Part shown: piece after piece, positions 8,065 through 16,533 of the stretch | Position numbering within the stretch: position 1 is the first letter of the stretch | Layout of the letters: the number at the start of each line of letters is the position of its first letter | Source of the DNA: Spirochaetota bacterium | GTDB taxonomy: Bacteria > Spirochaetota > UBA4802 > JAFGJZ01 | DNA length: 55,460 nt | Assembly: GCA_029554345.1 (NCBI GenBank) | Contig: JAKPJF010000185.1 | Coordinates: 1 to 55,460 of the forward strand | Direction of reading: 5' to 3' | Translations under genes and position numbers: made by a program | The notes under the pieces: model-generated | The model's input: only the letters and a program-made list of their open reading frames with translations | Told to the model about the DNA's origin: nothing | Database searches by the model: none

Positions 8065-8656
8065 TAATAAAAACACCTAGAATTATCAGGACAATTCCCA
8101 TAAGCAATTCAAGCAAACGGCGTTTTGTCATGTATCTGCTTCTAACAGAAGCAGATGCAAAAATAAATGCTGCCAGAGAAAACCAGAATAAAGTAACAAA
8201 CAAGACTGTTGCAGAATAAATTATTTTTACAGATATTGTAATTTCATCTGTTATAAATTTAGAAAATATTGATACATAATACAGGCCTGCTTTGACATTT
8301 GTGATGTTAGTAATAAAACCCGAAAAAAATGATTTTCCTTCCGACTTAACAGAAAAAGAATCATCCGAAGTTTTCGACATTGTTCTGATTGAAGAATAAC
8401 CCATATAAATAAGATATATTCCGCCGATTAGCATTATAGCGCTTCGTAAAGACGGAATGTTGTTTATTATCGCTGAAATTCCGAATACGGCTCCAGCAAC
8501 TAAAAATACGTTTCCGCAAACAATTCCTAATGAAGTAAACAATCCGCTTCTTCTGCCGTATAAGACACTGTTTCTTACAGTCAAAGCAACATCAGGTCCG
8601 GGACTCATCACGGCTAATAAATGAATGAAAGAAATAGAAAGAAGTGATATTATCAT
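8033..8656 (-). CDS. LysE/RhtB-family amino-acid exporter
   Basis: 207 residues with six hydrophobic helices. The N-terminal MSPGPDVALTVRNSVLYGRR (from about residue 16) is the family signature, followed by GLFTSLGIVCGN. The length matches RhtB/LysE exporters (about 205), which expel amino acids such as homoserine, threonine or lysine through the inner membrane; the substrate is not predictable. Its ATG shares a base with the stop of the upstream outer-membrane protein gene (TAATG), so translation is probably coupled. The 3' end overlaps the convergent YkgJ gene by 32 bases. Confidence 0.88.
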   Translation of the reverse strand: MIISLLSISFIHLLAVMSPGPDVALTVRNSVLYGRRSGLFTSLGIVCGNVFLVAGAVFGISAIINNIPSLRSAIMLIGGIYLIYMGYSSIRTMSKTSDDSFSVKSEGKSFFSGFITNITNVKAGLYYVSIFSKFITDEITISVKIIYSATVLFVTLFWFSLAAFIFASASVRSRYMTKRRLLELLMGIVLIILGVFIIIDAVKFFFF

Positions 8657-9891
8657 TAAAATTTCTGAATTACTGCGAACATAATGTTCGGAATAAACTC
8701 ATATGATTTTATTTTGATAGATAATGCGTCCGACTTTAATTCAAGTTTGTTAAAAATTACATAATTTGAACTTGCAACAATGAATTTAGTGTCAGGTGAG
8801 ATTTTTTTATCAAAACCCATAGAAAAAATAAAAGCCCTGACATCGATATTATTCCGGTTAGATTCTGATAATGTTGAGAAATCTTCTTTCTGACGTATTT
8901 GTAAATATCCGAGACCGCATGAAAATGCCGATGAAGTAGAAAACGAATATTCATATCCAAGTTTTTGCTCAAACCTAAATGAGTTTGAACGCTTTATATC
9001 TTCTATCATAATATCTCCGTTAGATATATTAATAGAATATGTCTTATCATCATGTTTGGTTGGGATATAAATTGCAGTTTCTGCGATTAATGAAGATTTC
9101 TTGTAACGTTTTAGAACTCCAAGGGTTATAGACGGAGATTTAGTCATTTCGAATCCTGACGAGCTTGAATTTTTTCCGTTTACACTATCAGATTCATAAT
9201 AACTATAATCATATTTTTTTTTAGCAAAAGTACCGCCTGATAAAATTATGCCGATTTCATATTTATTTCTTCTGCTATTTGCATGAAATCCTAAAGCGGG
9301 ACTAATATTAAGCGATTTTATATTTGATTTTCTTATATTATCCGGGATTTGAAATTCTTTTTCATCTTTTTTTTCATTTTTGTAAGAACAATACATTCTT
9401 AACCCAATAGAATAATCAGAAGTCATTTTATACCCGGCGCTGAGGTAAGATCCTACTGCATTACTTTTTTCATTGTTAGAATATCTGTCACTTCCTGAAT
9501 ATGTCCCGCTTGATTTACGAGATTTATAATTATCATCATCCTGAAGAGCAAACGATAATCCGAAAGATATTTTTTTTGACGATTTCACAAAAGATAAATT
9601 CGAAGAAAAAGTTTTACGGGAGTCAGTCTTATTACTGCCTGCATCAACGCCGTTTATCTCAAACTGAGAAGATTCCCCTTTCGCATATGGAGAGCCGTAA
9701 AGAAATACACCAAAAGATGAATGAGTTCTTGTAAGAAGAGCCGGATTCTTTACGGCATTAAAAGGACCATCATCATAAACAGACATCATTCCGCCGGCAG
9801 AGATCCCATTAGCCCTGAGCCCCTGAGAAAACAAAAGCAGTATCAAGAATAATATTAAAAATAAATTATCTCCGAATTTTCTCAAAAACAA
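8656..9891 (-). CDS. Predicted outer-membrane beta-barrel protein
   Basis: 411 residues. A long hydrophobic N-terminus (residues 8-27) ends near LRANG, fitting a signal peptide. Next comes AGGMMSVYDDGPFNAVKNPA, an arrangement seen in PorV/FadL-like barrels. The rest alternates short amphipathic strands rich in Ser, Tyr, Lys and Gly, and the chain ends in Phe (VIQKF), the usual barrel-insertion signal. No characterised family could be named with confidence. It overlaps the upstream gene by 10 bases, and its stop is fused to the LysE start, so the three form one transcript. An envelope role is inferred. Confidence 0.7.
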   Translation of the reverse strand: MFLRKFGDNLFLILFLILLLFSQGLRANGISAGGMMSVYDDGPFNAVKNPALLTRTHSSFGVFLYGSPYAKGESSQFEINGVDAGSNKTDSRKTFSSNLSFVKSSKKISFGLSFALQDDDNYKSRKSSGTYSGSDRYSNNEKSNAVGSYLSAGYKMTSDYSIGLRMYCSYKNEKKDEKEFQIPDNIRKSNIKSLNISPALGFHANSRRNKYEIGIILSGGTFAKKKYDYSYYESDSVNGKNSSSSGFEMTKSPSITLGVLKRYKKSSLIAETAIYIPTKHDDKTYSINISNGDIMIEDIKRSNSFRFEQKLGYEYSFSTSSAFSCGLGYLQIRQKEDFSTLSESNRNNIDVRAFIFSMGFDKKISPDTKFIVASSNYVIFNKLELKSDALSIKIKSYEFIPNIMFAVIQKF

Positions 9892-10340
9892 TACCTCGCA
9901 GAAAGGCCGAATTTTAGAGGATAAAACCTATCGTCTTTTTTGGTTACAATGTTAAAAAGCGGATGCCAGTCAAGAGACAATGCTAAAGGAATTTGCCTAA
10001 ACCTGTATTCAAGCCCTATTAAACCGTCGGGACCTGCAACCGGTGTGTCTTTTTCCCAAATCCCCAAATGCCCTCCGACTCCCGCATACCACTGAAACTC
10101 CGAAGAAACCCCAGGTAAATTATTCTGCAACACATAAAAAGCATGAAACTCAATACCATGGTCAAGATCAGAAAGAGCCATCAGTTCAACTGCATTCGGT
10201 TTAGCAAAAAAATATTTATAAGACAAACCGTGATTACCATCTCTGCCCGCCTCAAGCCTTGCTCCAAGCGCCGCCTTATAATCTGAAGCGAAACATACAC
10301 TAGAAATTATTAAAAACAAAATACCAAAACATTTTTTCAT
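9882..10340 (-). CDS. Small exported barrel-like protein
   Basis: 152 residues. A clear signal peptide covers residues 1-18 (ending SVCFAS). The mature part of about 134 residues has alternating hydrophobic and polar strands with Gly and aromatic positions (YKAALGARLEAGRDGNHG, FQWYAGVGGHLGIWEKDTP) and ends YCF, with terminal Phe. This fits a small eight-strand outer-membrane barrel, though a secreted beta-sandwich is possible. I do not recognise a named family. It is first in a three-gene run with the larger barrel protein and the LysE exporter. Confidence 0.65.
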   Translation of the reverse strand: MKKCFGILFLIISSVCFASDYKAALGARLEAGRDGNHGLSYKYFFAKPNAVELMALSDLDHGIEFHAFYVLQNNLPGVSSEFQWYAGVGGHLGIWEKDTPVAGPDGLIGLEYRFRQIPLALSLDWHPLFNIVTKKDDRFYPLKFGLSARYCF

Positions 10341-10421
10341 CTGTCACCACCATAAGCTCTAAAATATTTCCAGCAAGACAGAATCATAAAATTGCTTAAT
10401 ATTATATCAAGAATTTTTTGT

Positions 10422-11105
10422 TTAATCAAGTATTATTAAATTATCAAGAAAAGTATTCATTATTTGAAAATTTAACGGTATGTTGGTTTTACCAGCAATA
10501 ATATCATTGATACTCTGGACATATCTTGATTTATCTATATCCTCTGCACAATTTTCGATCATCGATTTAATTGAATCATCATCTGACTCAATGTGAAATT
10601 GCAATCCGACCGAGTTTCCGTAAACAAATCCCTGATTATCACAAGCTTCGCTTTGAAAGATTTTTACCGCGCCGTCCGGAATATTAAAACACTCACCATG
10701 CCAATGGAATGCTTTAAACTTGGAAGGGAATACTTTTGCAATTCCGATATCATTTGTTTTTTCGACATCATACCAGCCGATTTCCTTATATTTATTTGCT
10801 GATACTTCCGCACCTAGTACATCGGCAATAAGCTGGGCTCCGAGACAAATACCCAGCATTTTTTTATTTTGAGATATGCATTTCTCAATGAATTTTTTTT
10901 CATTGTTCATCCATGGATACTTCAGTTCTTCATTTACGCTCATCGGTCCTCCCATAATTACCAGAAAATCTAAATCCGATAAATCAGGAAACAATTCCGA
11001 CTCGAAAATTTTTGTAAAAGAAATATCAATAGAACGGGATGACGCCCATTTTAGAATACCCGCAGGAGTCTCAAAGGGAACATGCTGAATAAAGTGTAAT
11101 TTCAT
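10422..11105 (-). CDS. Class I glutamine amidotransferase-like protein
   Basis: 227 residues, one domain. The nucleophile elbow reads MLGICLGAQLIADVLGAEV (Cys near residue 95), preceded by LVIMGGPMSVNEE. The His-Glu pair of the triad is in VGLQFHIESD near residue 170, and FHWHGE fits the substrate pocket. This is the stand-alone GMP-synthase-like amidotransferase family, also seen with gamma-glutamyl hydrolysis or transfer roles. It has no synthetase domain, so the acceptor is unknown. The gene is monocistronic, with a CCTCC complement (GGAGG) just before the ATG. Confidence 0.85.
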   Translation of the reverse strand: MKLHFIQHVPFETPAGILKWASSRSIDISFTKIFESELFPDLSDLDFLVIMGGPMSVNEELKYPWMNNEKKFIEKCISQNKKMLGICLGAQLIADVLGAEVSANKYKEIGWYDVEKTNDIGIAKVFPSKFKAFHWHGECFNIPDGAVKIFQSEACDNQGFVYGNSVGLQFHIESDDDSIKSMIENCAEDIDKSRYVQSINDIIAGKTNIPLNFQIMNTFLDNLIILD

Positions 11106-11419
11106 AATAACCTCCGGATTAATGATAAATACTATCTCATTAAGTCGCTATTTAATTTGACTTAAATCATATTATAGAGCCGTATTTTACAATTATGAAA
11201 TACTCAAACAATATATTGATTTCTTCCCGATTTAAGTCTTTCTTCTTCTAAAGCGTAATATTAATTTTACCAAGATGTATAACCAATAGTTTTTTAGTTT
11301 ATTATAATCTTTCAATTAATAATTTTACAACAAATAGCATTTAACTGATAAACGTGTCTTCAAAAAGATTATTTGACATAATTCGAATTTTTTAGAATTC
11401 TGCATCAAGAGGCTGTTTT
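11106..11419. other. Intergenic region, 314 bases, AT-rich
   Basis: This lies between the amidotransferase and ispD genes, which diverge. I see no convincing gene or RNA. Upstream of ispD there is TTGACA at 11373-11378, but the -10 candidates that follow (AATTCT at a 17-base spacing, or TAGAAT at 14) are poor. The central part is runs of A and T without a stable hairpin. Confidence 0.5.
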
Positions 11420-12115
11420 ATGTTTGAACAAATAGAATGTTATGCGATAATTCTTGCAGGCGGAAGCGGCAAACGCGCAGGAACAACTTTGCCGAAACAA
11501 TTTAACGAAATTAACGGCAAAGCAATTCTTGCGTATTCTCTTGAAACTTTTGATAGAAACAGCTTTGTTGACGGCATTGTAATTGTAACTCATCCTGATT
11601 ACTTTATGATTACCAAATCCATTATAGATAGATCACAAGTCAAAAAACTTATCGGAATAACCGAAGGCGGTTTACAACGGAAGGATTCATCATACAATGG
11701 TTTAAAATATCTGAACTGCACTTCCGATTCAATCGTAATGATTCATGATGCAGCACGCCCTTTTGTAGATGACTTCATAATTGAAAATTCTGTAAGAAAT
11801 GCAAGTTTAAGCGGAGCAACTGCGGCATATATAAACTCAACAGATACAATCGCTATATTTGAAAACAACCGCCTTAAGAATATTCCTCCGCGTGAAACGT
11901 GCTTTATGGCTCAGACTCCTCAAACATTCAGATATGATCTGATAATGCAGGCGCACCAAAATGCAAAACCTGACAAAGAATATACCGATGATGTATCCCT
12001 AGCGGTTGATGCGGGAACGGACATTACCCTCACCGAGGGTAATGCTTCAAATTTTAAAATTACAACACATGAAGATTTTGAAAAAGCACTCATCTACCTA
12101 TGCAAAAATAAGTAA
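11420..12115 (+). CDS. ispD: 2-C-methyl-D-erythritol 4-phosphate cytidylyltransferase
   Basis: 231 residues. IspD couples CTP to MEP in the third step of the non-mevalonate isoprenoid pathway. The nucleotide-binding loop IILAGGSGKRAGTTLPKQF is at residues 10-28, with the essential Arg and Lys. EGGLQRKDSSYNGL, MIHDAARPFVDD and the C-terminal YTDDVSLAVDAG and IKITTHEDFEKA-type segments match the family, and the length is standard. There is no IspF fusion. AAGAGG about eight bases upstream supports the ATG. The 3' end overlaps the convergent UDP-glucose dehydrogenase gene by 26 bases. Confidence 0.9.
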   Translation: MFEQIECYAIILAGGSGKRAGTTLPKQFNEINGKAILAYSLETFDRNSFVDGIVIVTHPDYFMITKSIIDRSQVKKLIGITEGGLQRKDSSYNGLKYLNCTSDSIVMIHDAARPFVDDFIIENSVRNASLSGATAAYINSTDTIAIFENNRLKNIPPRETCFMAQTPQTFRYDLIMQAHQNAKPDKEYTDDVSLAVDAGTDITLTEGNASNFKITTHEDFEKALIYLCKNK

Positions 12116-13409
12116 ATCCTTCTTCTTTCATTTTCTTGGGTTCATACTGATTTCTTCCGTCAAAAATTACGGGATGCTTCAACAGCGATTTCATTCTTGA
12201 AAAATCAGGATTCCTGAAATGGAACCATTCCGTAGCAATAATAAGTGCATCAGCATCCTGAAGAGCATCATAATTTTTTGAATAATACTCAACATCCTTA
12301 TCACCGAAAACAGCCTTAATGTTTTCTGCGGCAATCGGATCATATGCTTTTATTTTAGCACCGCGTGAAGTAAGTTCCCTTATTATATCAACTGCCGGTG
12401 CTTCTCTTATATCATCTGTTTGAGGCTTAAATGCGAGCCCCCATAGAGCAAATATCTTACCTTTTACATCTTCTCCGTACTGAGAAATAATTTTTTTGAT
12501 AAATCTTTCACGTTGATTTTTGTTTACCTTCTCAACTGCTTCAAGCAAATACGGTGAAATCCCGTAATCATGCGATGTTTTGATCAAAGCTTTAACATCT
12601 TTCGGAAAACAAGAGCCGCCGTATCCGATACCGGCATACAAAAATCCCTTTCCTATTCTGGAATCAGAGCCGATACCTTTTCGAATCATTTCAATATCGG
12701 CACCTGTTTTTTCACAAAGAACTGAAAGTTCATTCATAAAACTTATACGCGTCGCAAGCATTGCGTTAGCAGCGTATTTAGTCATCTCGGCGCTTGCCAA
12801 ATTCATCACATGAAATCTGTCATTTTGACGGACAAATGGAGAATATAATTCCATCATAAGTTCAGCAGTTCTGACATTATCTGTACCGATGATTACCCTT
12901 TCAGGCTTCATAAAATCTTCAACAGCATTCCCTTCCTTTAAGAACTCAGGGTTAGAAACAACATCGAATTCAATATCTGTTCTATCGCGTTCTTTCAATA
13001 CCTTTGCAATGCGTTCCTTAACTAGAGAAGCTGTTCCAACCGGAACGGTCGATTTATCAACAATTACCGTATACTTATCCATTACACGGGCAACATCTTC
13101 CGCAGCCTTAAGAACATATGACAAATCCGCGGATCCGTCTTCTCCTGGAGGTGTTCCAACCGCTATAAATACAAAAAGCGAACCTGACACAGGTTCCTTG
13201 ATATCAGTCGTAAAAGTAAGACGGCCTTCAATAAAATTACTTTTTACAAGTTCTTCAAGTCCGGGTTCATATATCGGAATAATTCCGTTTTCCAAATTTT
13301 CAATTTTTTGGCTGTCAATATCAACACAGCATACATCGTTTCCCATATCTGCAAAACATGTTCCTGTAACCAATCCGACATAACCTGTACCAATTACTGT
13401 AACTTTCAT
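12090..13409 (-). CDS. UDP-glucose 6-dehydrogenase
   Basis: 439 residues, the normal length for the family. It oxidises UDP-glucose to UDP-glucuronate with two NAD, feeding capsule or LPS sugars. The N-terminal Rossmann motif is VIGTGYVGLVTGTCFADMG. The central part has KYAANAMLATRISFMNE, with the active-site Lys and Asn. The catalytic Cys is in GIGYGGSCFPKDVKAL near residue 260. The C-terminal half has FALWGLAFKPQTDDIREAP. It is the last gene of a minus-strand run that starts at the DUF1858 gene, overlapping the peptidase stop by four bases (ATGA). UDP-mannuronate or UDP-GlcNAc dehydrogenase is a less likely alternative. Confidence 0.9.
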   Translation of the reverse strand: MKVTVIGTGYVGLVTGTCFADMGNDVCCVDIDSQKIENLENGIIPIYEPGLEELVKSNFIEGRLTFTTDIKEPVSGSLFVFIAVGTPPGEDGSADLSYVLKAAEDVARVMDKYTVIVDKSTVPVGTASLVKERIAKVLKERDRTDIEFDVVSNPEFLKEGNAVEDFMKPERVIIGTDNVRTAELMMELYSPFVRQNDRFHVMNLASAEMTKYAANAMLATRISFMNELSVLCEKTGADIEMIRKGIGSDSRIGKGFLYAGIGYGGSCFPKDVKALIKTSHDYGISPYLLEAVEKVNKNQRERFIKKIISQYGEDVKGKIFALWGLAFKPQTDDIREAPAVDIIRELTSRGAKIKAYDPIAAENIKAVFGDKDVEYYSKNYDALQDADALIIATEWFHFRNPDFSRMKSLLKHPVIFDGRNQYEPKKMKEEGFTYFCIGR

Positions 13410-14545
13410 AAATCACCTCCAACTCCTACTGATCGTAAAAAAGACTCAGTAAAGTGCCCGTTTTTGTAAATCAATTTTCCATCTGCTTCAATTTCCGAAT
13501 TTGATCTCATATCTGCAATCATATCCCAGTGAATTGCTGAACGGTTTTTCCCGCCGGTTTCTGCATATGAATCACCAAGAGCAAAATGAACAGTTCCGCC
13601 GATTTTTTCATCAAATAAGATATTTTTAGTGAAATTTTGAATCCCGTAATTGGTTCCAATTGCAGCTTCTCCAAAAGTATCCGCTCCATCGATTTTCAGA
13701 ACCTGCGAAAGCAATTCTTCGCCTTTTTGAGCAGAATGAGAAACAATTTTACCGTTTTCTACCGTAAGTTTAACACCTTCTACTTCCTCTCCCATATAAA
13801 TAGCCGGATAAGAAAAGGTGATAAATCCGTTTACGGAAGATTCAACCGGTGAAGTAAATATTTCTCCTGAAGGCATATTCCTTCTTCCGTCAGAATTAAT
13901 CCAGATTCTTCCCTCGCACGAAAATGAAATATCAGTTGAGTCATTTCTCATTCTTACTTCAGTGCATTTATTTAAATAATCCGCAATCAAACCCTGCTTG
14001 GCACTAAGTTCGTCCCAGTTTCTAACCGGATCTTCTTTATCAAGATAAGCCGAACGGACTATAAAATTCTCATATTCAGACAAATTCATTCCTGATTCAG
14101 AAGCCTGAGATTCAGTCGGATATTGACAAACACACCATTTCAATTTTCCATTCGAACTTCTTTCACTAAAAAGTTCATGCAGAATTTTAGCGGATTCATT
14201 TTTAACTTTTTTCTTTTCAGCAGAAACTCCCTGGAGCTCTTTTGCATCAAATGGAGCCCTTATTGTAAGAAAAGCGTCGAAATTCTTATAATAATTCAAT
14301 TCTGTTTCAGAAAGATATTTCAAATCATCAATCGAAGAATTTTCGTAATATATGCGCTCCGAATTTCTTAAAGCAATTTTTATTTCAGGATGAGCACCCC
14401 TGGAATAGGCGATTGAACAAAACTCATTTATCAAATCTTCTGCAAGATATGAAGATCTAATCAGAATTTTTTCATTCTTACCTACCGATAGACAATAATC
14501 CGCAAGAAGCGCGGCATAGCGTTTTAAATATTTTTCTTTCATCAT
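13406..14545 (-). CDS. M29-family metallo-aminopeptidase
   Basis: 379 residues, resembling aminopeptidase T/S (thermophilic M29 family), cytoplasmic dinuclear metal enzymes that trim N-terminal residues. Key regions are GEIFTSPVESSVNGFITF, carrying metal-ligand Glu residues, FGEAAIGTNYGIQN, and the C-terminal VHFALGDSYAETGGKNRSA followed by IHWDMIADMR, with the conserved His and Asp ligands. The protein is somewhat shorter than the usual 400-410 residues. Four-base overlaps with both neighbours (ATGA) indicate translational coupling with the YdcF-like and UDP-glucose dehydrogenase genes. Confidence 0.85.
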   Translation of the reverse strand: MMKEKYLKRYAALLADYCLSVGKNEKILIRSSYLAEDLINEFCSIAYSRGAHPEIKIALRNSERIYYENSSIDDLKYLSETELNYYKNFDAFLTIRAPFDAKELQGVSAEKKKVKNESAKILHELFSERSSNGKLKWCVCQYPTESQASESGMNLSEYENFIVRSAYLDKEDPVRNWDELSAKQGLIADYLNKCTEVRMRNDSTDISFSCEGRIWINSDGRRNMPSGEIFTSPVESSVNGFITFSYPAIYMGEEVEGVKLTVENGKIVSHSAQKGEELLSQVLKIDGADTFGEAAIGTNYGIQNFTKNILFDEKIGGTVHFALGDSYAETGGKNRSAIHWDMIADMRSNSEIEADGKLIYKNGHFTESFLRSVGVGGDL

Positions 14546-15162
14546 TTTATCTCATATTTTATTTTTAGATCATTAGCAACACGAAATATTCTATATTCAT
14601 AAATATTGTATATTTCACTAAGTAAAAAAGGCATTTTACGTTTAAAACTGTTGAACATCGATGTCGGTGTCGGAGACGAGTAATTTATTATACCAAAATC
14701 ATCGGCAATCATTGATGCTCTTTTCATATGATATGGATCGCTGACAATTATTATTGAAGAAATATTTCTGCTCGAAATAACCGGAAGCGAAAAAAGAAAA
14801 TTCTCATAAGTATTATTCGAAGTGTTTTCCAGAAGTATGTCACCGGCGGGGATACCGTTTTTAATCAGATAATCCCTCGCTACAACCGCTTCACCGAAAT
14901 CTTCAGCGAATTTTTTACCGCCCGTAAGAAGAATATATCTGCAATGCTTCGCACGATATATATTCATTGCATGATTAATTCTTTCACGAAACACCGGTGA
15001 AGGATTTTTGCCATACGCAGCAGCACCCAAAACAAAAACAGCATCAGCCGAACCTTCAAAATTCACGCGGGCAAATGAAAGAATCTGAAATGCCTGAAAA
15101 AAAAGCATACCAAACATTAGGATAAATACAATAATCAGAAAATTTCTAATCTTTTTAATCAA
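14542..15162 (-). CDS. YdcF/SanA-like DUF218 membrane-anchored protein
   Basis: 206 residues if it starts at TTG 15162. AGAAGGA lies six bases upstream, and the start overlaps the end of rsmD by eight bases. The longer open frame to 15246 would run 92 bases into rsmD and has no ribosome site. One N-terminal helix (about residues 5-25) anchors the protein. The DUF218 core follows: ADAVFVLGAAAYG, YILLTGGKKFAEDFGEA, LLENTSNNTYENFLFSL and IIIVSDPYHMKRAS. DUF218 proteins (YdcF, SanA, ElyC) are linked to envelope integrity and polysaccharide or peptidoglycan precursor handling; the reaction is unknown. This is consistent with its operon with UDP-glucose dehydrogenase. Confidence 0.85.
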   Translation of the reverse strand: MIKKIRNFLIIVFILMFGMLFFQAFQILSFARVNFEGSADAVFVLGAAAYGKNPSPVFRERINHAMNIYRAKHCRYILLTGGKKFAEDFGEAVVARDYLIKNGIPAGDILLENTSNNTYENFLFSLPVISSRNISSIIIVSDPYHMKRASMIADDFGIINYSSPTPTSMFNSFKRKMPFLLSEIYNIYEYRIFRVANDLKIKYEIK

Positions 15163-15736
15163 GATCTTTCCTTCTAAAAAATGAGATTGAGTTACTTCCG
15201 TAATCACGCCGCTTCTCATAATCAAAATATTCTGCATCAAATTCAATTACATTTTTCCCGAAATGCTGAATAACAGCCAGTGCCGAAGGTTTCAGCACTG
15301 CAGCCCTTTTTATCTTCTCAAGAATTTGATTATACAATAACACAGGGCCATCAACCTTAACATAAGGCGGATCAATAAAAATTATATCAAAATTCAATTT
15401 TTCGTTTGAACATTTATCAAGAAACCGGTCAGCATCAATATTGTGGACAAATATACCCTCACTAATATTCAGTGTACTCAAATTTTGCTTTAGCCTCAAA
15501 AATCTTTTATGGTCTAATTCAACAGCATGAACTGTATTAAATCCACGGCTCCATGCTTCGAAAGCAATCTGCCCGGAGCATGAAAAAAGGTCGAGAAAAG
15601 TTTCATTTTTTTCCATCGAAATTATGGAAAAAAAAGCCTCTTTCATCATTTGAGGAGTAATTTCGGCATTCTGAAATTTCGCGTTTGAAAAATTGACCAA
15701 ACGGCCTTTGAGTTTCCCGGATATGATACGGATCAT
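15155..15736 (-). CDS. rsmD: RsmD-like 16S rRNA (guanine966-N2)-methyltransferase
   Basis: 193 residues. RsmD methylates G966 of 16S rRNA using S-adenosylmethionine. The start MIRIISGKLKGRLVNFS is the family hallmark. SAM motif I reads FLDLFSCSGQIAFEAWSRG, the acidic motif is HAVELDHKR, and the catalytic motif is IIFIDPPYVK (D/N-PPY). The length is typical. It overlaps the DUF1858 gene by four bases upstream and the YdcF-like gene downstream, so it lies mid-operon. One caution: in motif I the usual G-A-G pattern reads CSGQIAFEA, a normal variant for this family. Confidence 0.9.
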   Translation of the reverse strand: MIRIISGKLKGRLVNFSNAKFQNAEITPQMMKEAFFSIISMEKNETFLDLFSCSGQIAFEAWSRGFNTVHAVELDHKRFLRLKQNLSTLNISEGIFVHNIDADRFLDKCSNEKLNFDIIFIDPPYVKVDGPVLLYNQILEKIKRAAVLKPSALAVIQHFGKNVIEFDAEYFDYEKRRDYGSNSISFFRRKDLD

Positions 15737-15924
15737 TTTATCGAATCATTAAGCTCTTTCAGAAATGAAACTGAATCAAGACCGTTATTCACAATGACGT
15801 GCGCAACAGTATCCTGAACCATTCCCTTGCATGACGGGCACATAAAAGAATACTTTCTGAATACTTCCGAAACAGCTGGATCAGCCATTATATCAATCAG
15901 TTTAGTTTCCGGTGTTATTTTCAT
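15733..15924 (-). CDS. DUF1858-domain protein
   Basis: 63 residues from the ATG at 15924, which has AGAGGAAAAA upstream. The open frame continues back to 15966, but that crosses the upstream terminator. The core reads MKITPETKLIDIMADPAVSE, then VFRKYSFMCPSCKGM, and fits the DUF1858 small domain (often with CxxC, sometimes fused to hybrid-cluster-like proteins). The CPSC pair could bind a metal or take part in redox chemistry. Function is unknown. It begins the run DUF1858-rsmD-ydcF-M29-ugd, each joined by short overlaps. Confidence 0.8.
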   Translation of the reverse strand: MKITPETKLIDIMADPAVSEVFRKYSFMCPSCKGMVQDTVAHVIVNNGLDSVSFLKELNDSIK

Positions 15925-15944
15925 TTTTTCCTCTGCAATTAAAA

Positions 15945-15973
15945 AAAAGGCATGTTCACTGAACACGCCTTTT
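15945..15973 (-). terminator. Intrinsic terminator after the HEAT-repeat gene
   Basis: Arms AAAAGGCATGTTCA (15945-15958) and TGAACACGCCTTTT (15960-15973) form a long hairpin with a very small loop. The single mismatch becomes a G-U pair in minus-strand RNA, followed by eight U residues. It therefore ends the minus-strand HEAT-repeat transcript just before the DUF1858 gene. Confidence 0.8.
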
Positions 15974-15993
15974 ATCTTCTATGTCATTAAAAT

Positions 15994-16446
15994 TTATTTA
16001 GACTTAGAAAATTTTTCTTCCATCTTAACAATAAAATCTTTAATAAACGGATCTGTTTCTTTTTCTTTTGCCTGAAGAAGATTGTTATATGATTCTTTTG
16101 AATCAATTCCCAATCTTGCAATCGCAAGTACTATTGTGTAACGCACATCTGAATTATTTTCTGTAAGAATGATCGCTGAAAGGCTTCTTACAACTGTTTT
16201 CTCTCCGATCAAACCTAGTGCACATGCAGACTCGACTTTTATCTCTGAATCTGAAGAAGTTTGAAGCAGATTCAAAAGCGGAGCAACAGCAGACTTCTCT
16301 TTGTTGCTTCCTGACCATTTCACAGCTTCCATAACTGTCTTTTTATCATCAGAAGAAAGATCGGCTACGTATTCTTTCGCGGATTTTGCAGCAAAAAGAG
16401 CCGCAAATGAAAACATCATAACACCTAAAACAAAAATCTTTTTCAT
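15994..16446 (-). CDS. Exported HEAT-repeat protein
   Basis: 150 residues. Residues 1-19 form a signal peptide (MKKIFVLGVMMFSFAALFAA), so the protein is probably periplasmic. The mature part contains three HEAT-like helix pairs: KTVMEAVKWSGSNKEKSAVA, EIKVESACALGLIGEKTVVR and DVRYTIVLAIARLGIDSKES. Such repeats bind other proteins; the partner is unknown. The gene has its own promoter and terminator, so it is monocistronic. It diverges from the membrane glycosyltransferase gene. Confidence 0.8.
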   Translation of the reverse strand: MKKIFVLGVMMFSFAALFAAKSAKEYVADLSSDDKKTVMEAVKWSGSNKEKSAVAPLLNLLQTSSDSEIKVESACALGLIGEKTVVRSLSAIILTENNSDVRYTIVLAIARLGIDSKESYNNLLQAKEKETDPFIKDFIVKMEEKFSKSK

Positions 16447-16476
16447 TATTTCACCCCAAATAAAAATTGGCTTTTA

Positions 16477-16506
16477 ATTATGAGCGGTAGTATTTTATTA
16501 TGTCAA
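16477..16506 (-). promoter_or_regulatory. Putative sigma-70 promoter for the HEAT-repeat gene
   Basis: Read on the minus strand: TTGACA (16506-16501), an 18-base spacer, and CATAAT (16482-16477). This is a good match to the consensus, with a leader of about 25 bases before the ATG. Confidence 0.5.
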
Positions 16507-16533
16507 TAATATTAATAGCAGGAAGAATAAAAC

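Noticed and set aside
11106-11419. Possible small RNA or riboswitch upstream of ispD
   Set aside because: No conserved-looking stem or known riboswitch core is visible. The region is low-complexity AT.
12889-13383. 164-residue plus-strand open frame
   Set aside because: It is antisense to the UDP-glucose dehydrogenase gene and arises from its codon composition.
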